Positions 44,641-56,485 of a DNA stretch of 64,000 nucleotides are shown one piece after another (within the stretch, counting starts at the first letter, position 1; the number at the start of each line of letters is the position of its first letter). Source of the DNA: Symsagittifera roscoffensis (taxonomy: Eukaryota; Xenacoelomorpha; Acoela; Convolutidae); the NCBI RefSeq assembly GCF_963678635.1, contig NC_087062.1, positions 16,543,789-16,607,788 on the forward strand, given 5' to 3'. Below the pieces are notes generated by a model that did no database searches, was not told the origin of the DNA, and saw only the letters and a program-made list of their open reading frames with translations. Both the position numbers and the translations under genes were made by a program.

Positions 44641-45250
44641 GGGTCCCAGGGCCTTGGGATAAGCGGGCTCTAGACTTCCCACCTAACCCTCCGGCCCCCG
44701 GAATTTTTGGTTTTAACTAAGTTAAAAAGCTAAATAGTACCCGGCCGAAGTTCGGCACCTTCCGCCTAATGCAATGCAGGACAATAAGGCCTCTAACTTG
44801 GGCATACGCCCGGAGCAAAGGGTTTGTCGCTGAAACATTTGCTGATCATGGTGGTCTTATGCCTAAGACAGGCCCACCCAGGAGCGCCATGAAAACGTCT
44901 ACGTAACATTCGCCCAAATACTACACAGCGTAGAAAAAGTACCTATAGACGACTGGCCGGCGTTAGTTACCTAAACTCTATTCGTTTTTTACCGTCTCGA
45001 CCTAGCCAGTTGATTTTCTGGTCTGTTTCGGATTAAGTAAAAAGTTACTATTTTCCGGCCATCAGTCAAATGACTTTTAATCAGCTTCCGTTTACATGCG
45101 AACACAACCACAAAGCTGGGTCTCTGATCCCCAGACTACGTAATTGCTATTAAAAACAGGGCTCAAATATCCTATTTTATTATGTTTTTGGTGACAATTT
45201 TATATTAAATCCATTGGAAATGGATTGACCCTATCCTCTTCCTAGCTACT
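44640..45250 (-). repeat. Inverted, diverged LTR plus leader fragment
   Basis: On the minus strand this matches the LTR-leader junction of the copies at 48,629. CACCCAGGAGCGCCA at 44,876 is the exact complement of TGGCGCTCCTGGGTG at 48,641; nearby AAAAAGCTAA, GGGCAT..GCCCGGAG and TAACA-TCGCC also match in order. Further on, the ATCCAT-TGGAA-ATGGAT hairpin near 45,213 matches the LTR palindrome. Overall identity is low, so it is an old inverted copy of a relative. Confidence 0.6.
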
Positions 45251-45287
45251 CATATTCTAAAATAACAAACAATATCATTCAAATAGA

Positions 45288-45416
45288 ACGGATCCAAATT
45301 CATATAGAGGTATATCTTTGCTTTCTCGTGTTTACAAATGTTAATCTGCTATTCTGTACAATCGGTTAAGTACCTGGGTTGAACTTCAAAAGTTATTTCC
45401 AGATACGCAGTATGAG
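45288..45416 (+). repeat. Misplaced copy of LINE-B RT segment
   Basis: About 128 bp starting ACGGATCCAAATTCATATAG repeats 46,518-46,645 (start of the reverse transcriptase) with few changes, but lies before the endonuclease remnant. It shows a local rearrangement or template switch within the LINE. Confidence 0.85.
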
Positions 45417-45429
45417 TTTCACATATCAT

Positions 45430-46389
45430 TTTTGACATATCCGAAGGACTATCCAGAATCGACAAGGAAGAGCTTACGATCATTGCAGGAGACTTTAACT
45501 GTCGCTTGGATCGGGGCGAAAGAGGCAGTGACTTATTGGATATTTTATGGGATTAGGGTTTGCTTGTCTCAATAGCTCCCAGGCACCAACTTACTACTGC
45601 CATAATGGCCGCAGTGCCATTGATTTAATGTTTACAAACAACCTACAACTAACTTCAGACAATGTGAATATCACAGAAAATTCTGCTACAAAGCACTGCA
45701 CCGTTGGATTCAAAGTTCACACCGACGTTGAAAGAGCTGACAGTAAGACTGCTCATATCAGAAAAATCGATCTTGAAAAGCTAGAATACAAACTTGAAAT
45801 CCTCAGCACGCCGTGTGTCGAGTCGTTGGATCGATGGTACGGAAATTTCATCTTGGCATTTAGAGAGTCAGTTCCAGCAGCCAAGAAACGGATCTCGAAG
45901 GTCTGGTTCGACAGAAGCTGTTACTTGCTCCACGCAAAAGTGAAAAAACAATGGGATCTCTGCAGAAGACAAGAAAATACAGAAAATCTTCGTGTGTTTG
46001 CATGTTACAAAAAAGGTTTCAAAAAATTATGCCAATCTAAGAAACAGTCTCATGAGAAAACGAAAAAGGAACTTACCCTCAGCGTATCGGAGTCTGACAA
46101 ATCTCAGTTCTGGACCATACTTAAGACCAGAAAACCACCGATCGCGCATTGCGCTGTCAGTTCTGACACCTGGTTCGATCACTTTGATAAACTTCTGAAA
46201 GTTCCGTTATCGTACAACTTTTATCCTAAGAATGCTGAAATTACTGGTTTCCATGATTATCAAACTCCATTGAGCGAGCCAATACCCGAAATGAGCAGTG
46301 AAAAAAAATTAGCAGAAATAACACGTGTAGTAGCCAACTCACCCAACAAAAAATCTGCTGGTCCCGATGGTATCACTAACGAAACTTGA
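45430..46389 (+). pseudogene. LINE-B copy 1: endonuclease end and EN-RT linker
   Basis: IIAGDFN (an APE-endonuclease motif) reads near 45,482, then a TAG/frameshift near 45,550, then an open frame from ATG 45,547 to 46,389 (280 codons). It includes the RSAIDLMF and end-of-endonuclease segment, a Lys/Arg-rich linker (VWFDRSCYLLHAKVKK, a common post-endonuclease pattern) and KSAGPDGI at the RT entrance. The N-terminal endonuclease is missing. Confidence 0.75.
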
Positions 46390-47294
46390 AATCTTCTTTT
46401 GGGTTAGTATTTTCATTCCTTGTTACATTATTCAACATTTGTGTTACTAACGCTACATGCCCTGTTTTATGGCGAGATGCTTACTTAAAACCATTCTACA
46501 AAGGAAAAGGTGAAAAAACGGATCCAAATTCATATAGAGGTATATCTTTGCTTTCTTGTGTTTACAAATGATAATCTGCTATTCTATACAATCGGTTAAG
46601 TAACTGGGTTGAACTTCAAAAGTTACTTTTAGGTACGCAGTATGGGTTTCGAAAGTGTAGGAGTACCATACTTGCCGCGGAAAAGCTAATTGAGTCAATT
46701 AGAACAGGAATCCGTTCTAAGAAAAGGTATTACGTCTGCTATGTTGACTTCGAGAAGGCTTTTGACAAGCTTGACGACAGACAGCTTCTATTTACCAAGC
46801 TTCAGAGAAATGGCCTCCCAGTACACTTCACTAAAGTTCTTCACAATCTTTATGTTCAAAATAATATCCAAGTGTGCTCGGATGGGTATTTGTCCACCAA
46901 AATATCTCAGACTATTGGCGTTCCACAAGGCGATAAGTTGTCACCGCTGTTGTTTGCATTATTTTTAGCAGATTTATCTGCAGAACTTGAAAGCCCAGGC
47001 TGCTTCACGATTTTTCACGCCGATGACTTAGCGATTGGGTCGACCGAACTTGACAATGTTAAAAACGCAATGTTTGTACTCGAAAAATATTGCCAGAGAA
47101 ACAGTCTCAAAGTGAATGTTGGCACAACTAAGGTGGTGAAACACAGAAATGGCGGAAGGCTGGCCAGGACCGACCAATTATTTTTCAACAAAACAGAAAT
47201 CGAATTCAAGGATTCGTTTGAATACTTAGGCATAGTGCTATCCACTAAATTGACAGGTTCCAAGCACCTTGAAAATCTCAAGAAAAAACCCTAA
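46386..47294 (+). pseudogene. LINE-B copy 1: reverse transcriptase
   Basis: Segments in order over several frames: DAYLKPFYKGKGEKTDPNSY, VDFEKAFDKLD near 46,742, GVPQGDKLSPLLF near 46,917 and FHADDLAIGS at 47,013. The residue before ADD is His, where Tyr or Phe is usual, and both LINE-B copies share this. FEYLGIVLS closes the RT. GVPQGD-type wording separates it from LINE-A. A TGA at 46,387 and frameshifts inactivate it. Confidence 0.8.
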
Positions 47295-47736
47295 GCTGCC
47301 TCTTGCTCTATACAATCCAAAGTCCAACTCAGAAAAATTCGTTTCAAGTCCTCGGTTAGTCTCTATGAGAGCGTCATATTGTCATCTGCTTCTTACGCTC
47401 TCGATGTTTTCAGCGATGTGTTATCACAGAAGGAAAGAGACGACCACTTTACCAATTTGGCAAGAAATTTTATTTCAAGAAATGGATCTGAATAAGTATT
47501 TATAGCAGAACACACAAAATTTTGCATTTTCTGTTCAACAATGACTTTTTGGGCTTACAAAACTGTAATCCTGCGCACAGGAGAGAAAAAGGTAATTTTT
47601 ACAGCAACGGTTTTCATCATGTTTTACGTCATAAAGAGCGCTGTTACGAATCTGCGGACGATGAGACATGTAGTTGCAAGTACTGTGGTTGTGTGATTAT
47701 CTCAGACATGCACCTTGACAGTTCACAACACAGAAC
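47295..47736 (+). pseudogene. LINE-B copy 1: C-terminal part
   Basis: Broken coding sequence after the RT. A Cys/His end motif (CKYCG...DMHLD) near 47,680-47,720 lacks a 15-bp stretch present in copy 2 that completes the motif. It stops directly at the LTR at 47,737. Confidence 0.55.
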
Positions 47737-48629
47737 TGTGCCAGGTGGTCATATTTGGAAGTTTGACCTTGAGGAATACGAACTATGTAATTTTGGGATG
47801 AAATTAAATTTTTAAAAAATTCGAATTGAGCCTGTCATGCTCAACTTTCTCGCGAAAATCGAAAATCTCAGAAAAACAAGATCAGAAAAACCGAATTACA
47901 ATCGCGGGAAAGTACTTGAAAAAAGCCGCGGGAAGTTGCTATTCGCAATTTCCAGGTATAAATCAAACGCGAGTAGAGCTGTCCTATCCTGAATAGGAAG
48001 CAGAGCGATTGTAAACAGAGCAAAGACAAAGAAGAAGTGAACCAGAGTGAACCCTCACTGGAAAGTTGGACAGCTGGGGTATCCCAATGGTCCAGTTCCA
48101 AAACTTAATTCTCGAGTCAAAACTTATTTCCCTTGCTGGAATTTATTAGAAGCAAACATCTCAAGTTTTTATACTTAATGCTAGAGTTACTGATTAATTT
48201 AGTTATCGCAATTCTCGATTGTGCCGATATGTGAGTACTCAAGTTAGTTTTCTTGAGTGTGTTTTATGATTGTTATGTTGAGGTAAGGAGAGTTTTTGGT
48301 TGATCCATCTGAAATGGATCAAAGTTCCACTGTCTAATAAAAAGTAACTGTATGGACTGTTCCGACCCTAATTTTAACGGCGTTCGCGTATTTTGGGTAT
48401 TTTGAGACCTAAGTGTGGGGACGTTCTTTTTTTCTAGAGTGGGGGGGTATTTTGGTAGTGGCCTTTAAGCTGTAACGGTCTTTTAGTCTCATGTCGCAAG
48501 TGAACCGAATTGGCTCCGACCGTTCGAGGTGGAAAAACACAAGAGATAGTGTCCCTGACTCTTGAGCCAATGGTTATAGGGCCTATTTTTCTTTAACCTC
48601 ATATGTGATCGAAGTAGGCGACTGTTACA
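47737..48629 (+). repeat. LTR of copy 2
   Basis: 893 bp, TGTGCCAGGT to ACTGTTACA, inserted directly after the LINE-B end CACAGAAC. Palindrome at 48,300, AATAAA at 48,336, donor-like GTAAGGAG near 48,280. It differs more from the Element 1 LTRs than they do from each other. No 3' partner LTR lies in the window. Confidence 0.85.
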
Positions 48630-49111
48630 TAGTGTTTTTATGGCGCTCCTGGGTGTTTTTAAGACATCGTGACTACGGAGTCGAACCCACTTGACACATC
48701 TCCGGGCTACATGCCCATTCTAGAGAACCGGTGTTACGGTTCAGCGGGAACGTGTAAACCTTCCGGTTGTACCGTGTTAGCTTTTTGAGAAAACTCGAGA
48801 AAACTTCCTGGTACGCTCTCCGAACGAGGCTTAGCTAACCGAGTAAGGGGGGGGGGGTAACTAGGGGGACGAAAAACGAGCAAAATACAAAAAGTGAAAC
48901 AAAAACCAAAAAGGAATAGAAAAAGGAACAAAAACCATAAAACTAAAAAAAAATGACAGTGACTTTGACACCAGTTTAGTTGGATCAAACCTTTATTTTA
49001 ATTAAATAGTATACCCATACTGTTTTTATAAGACCGATCGTTTCGATCATTTCAGCAATTTAAAAAGGTGCCCGAGTGTGGGGCGTTGTTAAGGGTTTTC
49101 AGATAGCTTGC

Positions 49112-49318
49112 AACTTAGCTGGACCACTAGGAGACTTAACTGGAAGAGGTGACCAGTCGAGTATGAAAATGGTTCACGGGGACTTAGCTGGACCATTAGG
49201 AGACTTGACTGGAGCAGGTGACCAGTCGAGTAGGAAAGTGATTCACAGGGACTTAGCTGGACCATTAGGAGACTTGACTGGAACAGGTGACCAGCCAAGT
49301 GGGAAAGTGGTGCTGGGG
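49112..49318 (+). repeat. Tandem repeat, 3 x 69 bp, translatable as 23-residue units
   Basis: Units at 49,112, 49,181 and 49,250 share GACTTAGCTGGACCA-TAGG and GGTGACCAG. Because 69 is divisible by three, one frame reads DLAGPLGDLTG-GDQSS-K repeatedly. Missing from copy 3 through a deletion, degenerate in Element 1. Confidence 0.9.
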
Positions 49319-50215
49319 ATTAGGTGCAGGACAAGTCAAGGAGACAACCAGCACGGAATCAGAGCAACAAGAGAGCACGGGGGTGTTCTCAAGTTGGTCA
49401 AACGGTCAAACGGGTATCGTTAAAATCCACATTACATTATAGGAGATAAGTGTAAAATTGGATAAGCGGAACCCGACTGTTTTGAGGAACGTTTTTGCTC
49501 AAGCAGGCCCGGAAACAGGTTCTACGGTTTTCTATCAAGAGGTTTAGCACCCGCCGCTTAAGGTAATTTTCGGCTTGAGAGGGGGGAGGTTAGAAGGGGG
49601 GCTGGTTAGGTTAGAGGTTGGCGGTTGTAAATTGTAAAAAGGGGGGACACATTAGAGTAACTAATTGATCGACATCGTCGATTTAGTTACATTAGAATCT
49701 TACACGCGTTGATTATAAGAAGCGGATATCCAAATTTAAGATCGAATTAAGGTAGGTCGGATCGGGTGGGGGGAACGGACGTAGACAGTTTTTGTGATAC
49801 CCCATAAGATTGCTAGCAGGGGGGAGGAAAACGCGTGGCAATCAGGTACCAGACGTTTTTTTTTCAAACAAAAAGGTTGACACAAGTCATCTTTGAATTT
49901 TATGTCGGTTTATTTCTCTGTTTTCATCATTTTTTTCCTCTGTTTAAAATTTTCACGTTTTTGGTAAAAAGTTTTAATCGGTTTTGAACAAACAGGTGAT
50001 CACAAGACACCCCGAACAAGTTGGGTTTCAACTTTCATCTAAATATTAAAAAAGAGATAAATACAGGGGGGTTGGTAATTCTAACTTTTGATAGTAAGAT
50101 TGGGTTTTTTGGGGAAAATTTTACTAGAACTCAAGTGGTGGTACCAGGTACAGTGGTTCAAGAGTCCCGACAACGAAAAAGAAGAGTTCCCACTGTCCCA
50201 ACAGTAGAGAAGTTC

Positions 50216-50765
50216 TGGGACAGTACCGAAGAGTCTTGGGACAGTACAGTCTTGGGACAGTAGTCTTGGGACAGTGGTCTTGGGACAGTGGTCTTGAGAC
50301 AGGCAGTCTTGGGACAGTGGTCTTGGGACAGTGGTCTTGGGACAGCAGTCTTGGGACAGTGCAGTCTTGGAACAGGCAGTCTAGGGACAGTGGTCTTGGG
50401 ACAGGCAGTCTTGGGACAGGCAGTCTTGGGACAGTGGTCTTGGGACAGGCAGTCTTGGGAAAGTGGTCTTGGGACAGTGCAGTCTTGAGACAGGCAGTCT
50501 TGGGACAGTGGTCTTGGGACAGCAGTCTTGGGACAGTACAGTCTTGGGACAGTAGTCTTGGGACAGTACCAAGAAGTCCTGGGAAAGTACCGGAGAGCCT
50601 TGGGACAGTGTAGTCAGTGGACAGCAGTCTTGGGACAGTTAAGAGAAGTCTTGGGACAGTACCTAAGAGTCTTGGGACAGCACCATAGAGTCTTGGGACA
50701 GTACATAGATGTCTTGGGACGGTACAAAAAGTTGTGTGACGGTACCAAAAGGTCTAGGGACAGTG
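50216..50765 (+). repeat. Leader minisatellite, units of about 14-16 bp
   Basis: Tandem GTCTTGGGACAG units separated by TG, GCA or AGTA. Core identical to part of the 41-bp unit of Element 1, but without the CCCAACACTTGAGC half. It lies at the same place, upstream of gag. Confidence 0.92.
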
Positions 50766-50963
50766 CGAAATAGCTCACCGCTCAATTAAAAGCAAAGGGA
50801 CCCGTCAGAACAATTAAAATCAAGAAAAATCGAGTCTAATAAGATCACGAATTGGAGGTTTATTTTACAGAAGAGAATTAGGAATATTTTTAGAATTGTT
50901 ATCCTTAGAATAGAATTTTGTAAAAAATAATTTTGTAAATAGAATCAATTGTAAACAAAAATC

Positions 50964-52070
50964 ATGAGGCGTAGTAGACTACCGATAGCAGAGAGAAGAG
51001 CTATAGAGTCAAAGACAAATCATAACATGTCGCAACGAAAGGTGACACCATTTGACCCAAGAGTAACAAGAAAGAACTTTTCAGTGAGCATGGTCAACAC
51101 ACGAAGCGCAAAAAAGAACAAGACGAAAGTGAGCGCTGATGAGATGAAGGAACAAATGTAACCTGCTATAAAAATTGGTCTTGAGACACCAGATCAGAGT
51201 GTTGATGAGGTAGAGAAGAAGACAATGGAGTCGACACGAATGCCGAATGTAGAAGAACAAAAGCAAAAGACGATAGAATTCTCACCGATAGACACTGTGG
51301 AGGACACGACGAGTCTCAAACGAAGTCTCAAAGGACGAGTCTCAAACGAAAAGAACGTCATTCACATAGAGGTTCGCAATGATGGTCGGAATGAAATCAA
51401 GAGACATAGTGGAGGAAGAACCGAAAGCCGAGAAAGGTAAAATGTTTGGAACAGTTTCCACGATAACAACAGAGGCCAACCAAGACGATGATCAAGTCAA
51501 ACATGGGGCAACAGCTAGTCATGGGGCAACAGCTGACCTTGAGACAACAATTTTTTTGAGCTGGGCGGTTTAATGGTGGAGTTAGATCAGATAGACAAAA
51601 AACTAAAGTGCAGCGAGGAGGATCAAGAGGTGATAAAGAAGGAAATAAGATACAACAAAAATGAGTACCTGGACAACTATTTTAACCTGGCAAGGGCGAC
51701 AGAGTAAAAGCTTCAGCAGATGTTAGACAAGGTAGAGGCCACTGACCAAGACCGAGAGAAGAACATCAAAAAAGACATGCAAGAAATGAAGCAAAGATAT
51801 GACACCGTGAACAGTAAGCTAAGGGAATCTGGAAACGAGGATGGACACTATGAGCAGAGACCAGGCGGAGAGTTCGTGTGCCATACAGTCCAAACTAGAC
51901 GCCATCTTGAGAAACTCTATAACACAAGACAATCTGGTAATAAATCGAGCACAAGGCAACAGAGTCGATTTCGTGGAACCACAACGGAACAAACGGGAGT
52001 CAACACCGTTACCGCTAACCCGGGATGTAGCAAGCACAGTACCGAGGGGGGGGGGGCAAGAATATTATGA
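50964..52070 (+). pseudogene. Copy 2 gag, N-terminal and coiled-coil part
   Basis: Starts ATG 50,964 with a basic N-terminus (MRRSRLPIAERRAIESKTNH), stop at 51,159, then fragments in other frames. A charged helical region is read at 51,720-51,830 and 51,841-52,050. Near 52,045 a run of ten G lies between two frames. Broken by several stops. Confidence 0.65.
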
Positions 52071-52735
52071 AGAATGGAACCGCAAATACGACAAGTGATC
52101 CAGGGGATTCCAGGACGAACAATAACGTGGGACCGGATTCCATGACGTGGGCGAGCACCTGGGAAATGATGAACAGGACACTGGAGGCCTTCGCCATGAG
52201 GAACACCGACTCGAAGGAAAGAGGAGGTGCCAAATCCAAGAAAACCTTCAAGAAGCCGAAAGAATTTAAAGAAGACTCAGACGGATGCATCGACACATGG
52301 GTAGAAGTCATGAGACTACATCTGGAACAAGACAACCTGAATGACGAGAGACAGGCCTGCACGGCGATATTGAGCAACCTAGAAGGCACAGCGTTAAAAT
52401 GTGTAGCTGCGAAGAAGGAGGAGGAACGCGACACTGCGGACAAAATCTTCGAGATATTGTTGAATCGATTCGGGTCAGGCATGAAGGGTCACCAAGCAAT
52501 GATGAGATTCGAAAAGAGAAGGCAAAGGGACGATGAATAAATTGATTGGTTCCTGGATGATCTTGAGAGCTTGAGACGAAGGAGTGATCCTGAAGAGTCA
52601 ACAAACAGAAGGAACTTTAGCATCGCCTCGAAGTTTATCGATGGGGTAAAAAGTGACGACTTGAGAACAATGTTGGCAACGTACTATACACTGTCGAAAA
52701 ATAATGCACCGACTCCAGAGGAGATGAGATAAAAG
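52067..52735 (+). pseudogene. Copy 2 gag, capsid-like domain
   Basis: 157 codons open to TAA at 52,538 (where copy 3 has a sense codon), then the same frame continues FSIASKFIDGV... to about 52,730. Same domain as 27,073. The shared stop-free text is longer than in Element 1. Confidence 0.75.
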
Positions 52736-52845
52736 TCAAGGGAGTACATGCTGATGAAGCCGAAGAAGTACTCGTACTCAGAGAACAGGAATATGCAAGG
52801 GGGAGTCAACTACAAAGGTCGTCATGGTACAAGCCTAGAGATGAC

Positions 52846-53157
52846 ATGGACAAACGTAGATCATGCGCAAAATGCGGGTCAGCGGATCATCACGTGGCGG
52901 ATTGCACGACGTACAAGCAGGGCTTGAAGAGCCTAGGATATGCACCGGATGAGGAAGATAAGAGCCAGATGGAAGAACACGAGTTCTATAGTGGCTTGAT
53001 CATCAAAATAGGTGCGAGATGCTTCTTCTGCAATCAAGAGGGGCACTTCAGGATGGACTGTCCATTGTTTTGGGAAGCAGTCAAGAACCAGAGTCACCCC
53101 AAGCACAAAGGCGTTGGCGGCCGTGCAGAACCAGAAGAACAGACAAACAGAGTTTGA
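52846..53157 (+). pseudogene. Copy 2 gag, zinc knuckles
   Basis: Both knuckles are complete here: CAKCGSADHHVADC and CFFCNQEGHFRMDC, each CX2CX4HX4C. The frame ends shortly after, at 53,155; the downstream reading continues in the frame of 53,012-53,914. Confidence 0.85.
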
Positions 53158-54634
53158 GACCAAAAATTCGGAGGCACCGAGTGCGGAATTACCGACCAAG
53201 ACGGTGAAGGCTGTAACGCAAGTCAGCAGTGCCATGGAGGCCAAGGCCATGAATTCTCTGGATATAAATTATGAGAGAGCAGCTGCAGAGGCCATTAACA
53301 AAGTGAAACAAGACCTAGCCACGAAGGAAATCGAGCAACGATTGAAACAGGAGATCGAAAGGCAGAAGTTGAACGAGACGTTAAGTGGGTTAGTGCCAAA
53401 GCCAGAAGCCGAAGTGGGAGCAACAAAGAGTGGGAATTGCAACACTCTAAAATTGGTGACTGGTAAGCCATTCGGCATAACAAAAATCGGAGCCAGGATA
53501 ATGTCTATAATCACTGTGGGCGGCCACGAAGTAACGAGAAACCTGAGTGAACCAAGCGATCAGACGACAATGCACATTGATGTGTACGCAGATTACTTAA
53601 GTGCAATAAGTCCACGGACAACTTCTAGAGCCGTGAGATCACTACTCACAAGAGGTGGCAGCAAGTCAGTCTGCGTCGAAAACAGAAACACGGAGGCTTA
53701 CGGTCCGCATGAGGTGATGTTAAACATAGACGGGATAAACATCTACACGAAAACTATGACAACATGTGACCAAGACCTAGCCGGACAGATCTACGTGGGC
53801 AAAGAAGAATTGAAAGTGAGATCGATTGGACACTGCGCCATGTTGGAAGAAGATGCAATGCACATCGGGACGGAGGCAGATGTATCAGCACACGTGCTTG
53901 ACATAAGTGGCTAGAAGACTCAATTACGCGGGTTACTTGATACGGGAGCAGTCCTGAGTGTTATACCAATTGAAACTTGGGAGCGAATGGGTTTCAACAA
54001 GGATGATTTGATAGTCTCGAGAATACGGCTGTCAGCTGCAAACAAAGGGGCGCTGCGGGTGCTAGGCAGAACACCAATATTAGCCCTAAACCTGGGGGAA
54101 CGCAACCTGTGGATGAGCTTTCTCGTGGTAGAAAACCTAGATGAGTCTGACCGATTCATTTTAGGCAGAGACTTCATCAGGAAATTCGACGTAACGACTA
54201 ATTAAAACAATGCCATGTTCAGGATACGGAACCCGGATAGGAGGTACGCAATTAAACCGGTAAATTTAATAATGGCGAATGAAAATAAAGCACCGGTATT
54301 CTTGAGCAGGAGGGTGAGGCTGAAAGCGAACGAAGCGGCAATTGTAAGATTGCGAATGAAAAACCATAATGAACTAAGTGATAACAAGCAAGTATGCATA
54401 GTCCCAAATCCTAATAGTCAAAGTGCTGCTGTTTTAGGAAGATCCTTCTCGATAACCAAGAGCGGCCTCTGCGTCAGTGTCTTGTTGAATACTCTTGATA
54501 TGCCCATCACGATACAAAGGGGAAGGAAGCTGGGATACGCTTTACCCGTGAAAACTCGATATGAAATGACTGAAAATCCAAAACAGATTGAAGTTATTGA
54601 TTTTCCAATCATAGGGACAAAATCTGTATCTTGA
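53158..54634 (+). pseudogene. Copy 2 connector and protease
   Basis: The frame 53,012-53,914 covers the connector and ends with TAG at 53,912, at the same place as in Element 1. LLDTGA follows in the same frame (53,936) and FILGRDF at about 54,158, then TAA at 54,202. A further stretch to TGA at 54,632 bridges to the RT; the RT frame is -1 relative to it. The protease motif set is complete. Confidence 0.75.
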
Positions 54635-55711
54635 GACGATTGAAGAAAATAAAAGGTTCATCGGGTCTTGTAAAATCACTTAAGTCAGAGACAGACGATG
54701 GACTTTCGAGCTGTTCAAATTTCCCAGAAAGACCCACACTAGAGGAGATGGAAATGGATAAACCAGTTTTACCTGAAATAGAGCACTTTAGGGGTAAGGT
54801 AAAGGATGATCAACTCGAGGCCATCAAGGACGTACTAGAGCGGAACGAGGACGTTTTTTCGAAACATAAGGCAGACATTGGATGTTGTTATTTTGTTGGA
54901 CATGAAATAGAGCTTGAGGAGTCTGCGGTACCGCACAGGGAGGGGGCGAGGCACATGACCCCACACAAATCGGATGTATGTAGGAAAGGAGTAGAGACTT
55001 TACTAGAGTATGATATGATAGAACCATCCAAATCACCGTGGGCGTGTGGAGTAGTGATGGCCAAAAAGAAAGGCGACCAATTGAGGTTTTGTTGTGACTT
55101 TCGATATCTGAACTCCGTCACGGCGAAGGATGCCTATCCCATACCTAGAATTGATGAGAGCCTCTCGAAGTTAGGTGATGCAAAGTTTTTTACGACTCTT
55201 GATTTAGGTTCGGCCTTTTGGCAGGTCCCATCGAGGAAGCAGGACAGGGACAAACCAGGGTTTGCCTGCGAGCTAGGGCTGTTTCAATGGAAATGGATGC
55301 CATTTGGTCTTTGCAATGCCACGGCCACATTTCAGCGGTTGATGGCACACGCATTGATAGGTGTGACAAAGAAATACGGCAATTTGGTAATGTGCTACGT
55401 GGATGACGTGGTAATAGCGACGCCCACACTGGAAGACCACATCGAGCGACTAGACGAGGTGTTTGCATGCGTGAAGAGGTCGGGACTAAAGTGCAAACCA
55501 TCAAAGACTCGATACTCAAGGACTCGATAAAATACATGGGAAGGATGGTGGACAGACACGGCATCAGACCAGACCCAGATGCAGTAGAAGCGGTTCTGAC
55601 CTGGAAATTGCCGAAAACGGAACATCAGTTGATGAGCTTCCTGGGTTTTGCGAACTATTACAGGGAGTTCATCAAGGGCTACACGGACAAATATACCCGA
55701 TGCAACAACTA
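54631..55711 (+). pseudogene. Copy 2 reverse transcriptase
   Basis: 300 codons open from 54,631 to 55,530, the best-preserved RT of the window. Motifs: CDFRYLNSV near 55,095, TLDLGSAFWQV from 55,195, GLFQWKWMPFGLCNATATFQ near 55,279, YVDD at 55,396. A small duplication near 55,505 shifts the frame; the thumb continues in 55,467-55,712. Confidence 0.88.
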
Positions 55712-56485
55712 ATGAGGCACAAAGGCAAGAAGTTCACGTGGAACAACGCGGCGGAAGAGTCATTCCAGAGAATAAAGAAAGAGTTGTGGGAGGAACCGGT
55801 GCTAGGGATGCCAACGGAAAAGGAATGTACGTGCTGGACACGGATGCGTCGGTAGTCGCGATTTCTGGCATTCTCCATCAAGAACAGGTATGGAACGGGA
55901 AGACAGTCTTAAGACCAATAGCGTACGGGAGTAAAGTTTTGAGTGATACGGAAATGAAGTACGGATCGGAAAGCAGAGATGTTTGCGGTGGTTACCTTTG
56001 AAGAAAAATATAGAGCATACCTAGGCAGCGAGCCATTCAAGCTGCGAGTCGACAACAGGGCACTCAGCTGGCTGAAAACGTACTCAATGGACCAGAGCTA
56101 CATTGGAAGGTGGATAGTTCGCCTGGACGGATACAATATGATATTTGAGCATAGGACAAGAGACAAACATCAAAATGCCGATAGCTTGAGTAAGAGGACG
56201 GAGTTCTATGAGAGACAGGAACAGAGGGAGGCGGATAGGCCAGAAATCACAGATGGTTTCGCCGTCATGGATAAGGAAACGTATGATAGTCTTCCACTCA
56301 CGAGATGGCTCGAAAAGTCAGGCAAACCGATAGAAGATCACCCCGAATTACCAAAGGAGCCTCCAGAGAAAACAGTCTTGAAGAAGACCCGAGGGATGCC
56401 GATAGGGATAATGCTCAAGTCAAAAATTGTGAGGGAGACGCTCAAGGCAAAAGGCTATGATCTCAACCGGGAGATACACAGATAG
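55712..56485 (+). pseudogene. Copy 2 RNase H
   Basis: VLDTDAS near 55,829, a one-base deletion in an A-run near 55,817 and another frameshift near 55,965, then RVDNRALSWLK and KHQNADSLS in the frame 55,979-56,485. All recognisable RNase H acidic residues are present, spread over two frames. Confidence 0.8.

Larger units (their letters stand above)
48630..50963 (+). other. Leader of copy 2
   Basis: Non-coding leader. TGGCGCTCCTGGGTG at 48,641 is a primer-binding candidate, although it starts 11 bases from the LTR, which is far. It contains the 69-bp repeats at 49,112 and the minisatellite at 50,216, with G-runs near 48,847. The 115-codon open frame 49,076-49,423 mostly reflects the 69-bp repeat. 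Confidence 0.5.

Noticed and set aside
48672-48690. B-box-like GGGTTCGACTCC on the minus strand of the leader
   Set aside because: Flanks do not fold as a T arm and Element 1 does not conserve it; probably chance.
50236-50613. Plus-strand ORFs rich in Gly/Leu/Trp (also at 60,891-61,600)
   Set aside because: Translation of the GTCTTGGGACAG minisatellite in a non-coding leader.
54565-54640. Programmed -1 frameshift between protease and RT
   Set aside because: The frames do overlap by about 70 bases, but I found no slippery heptamer in the right phase.
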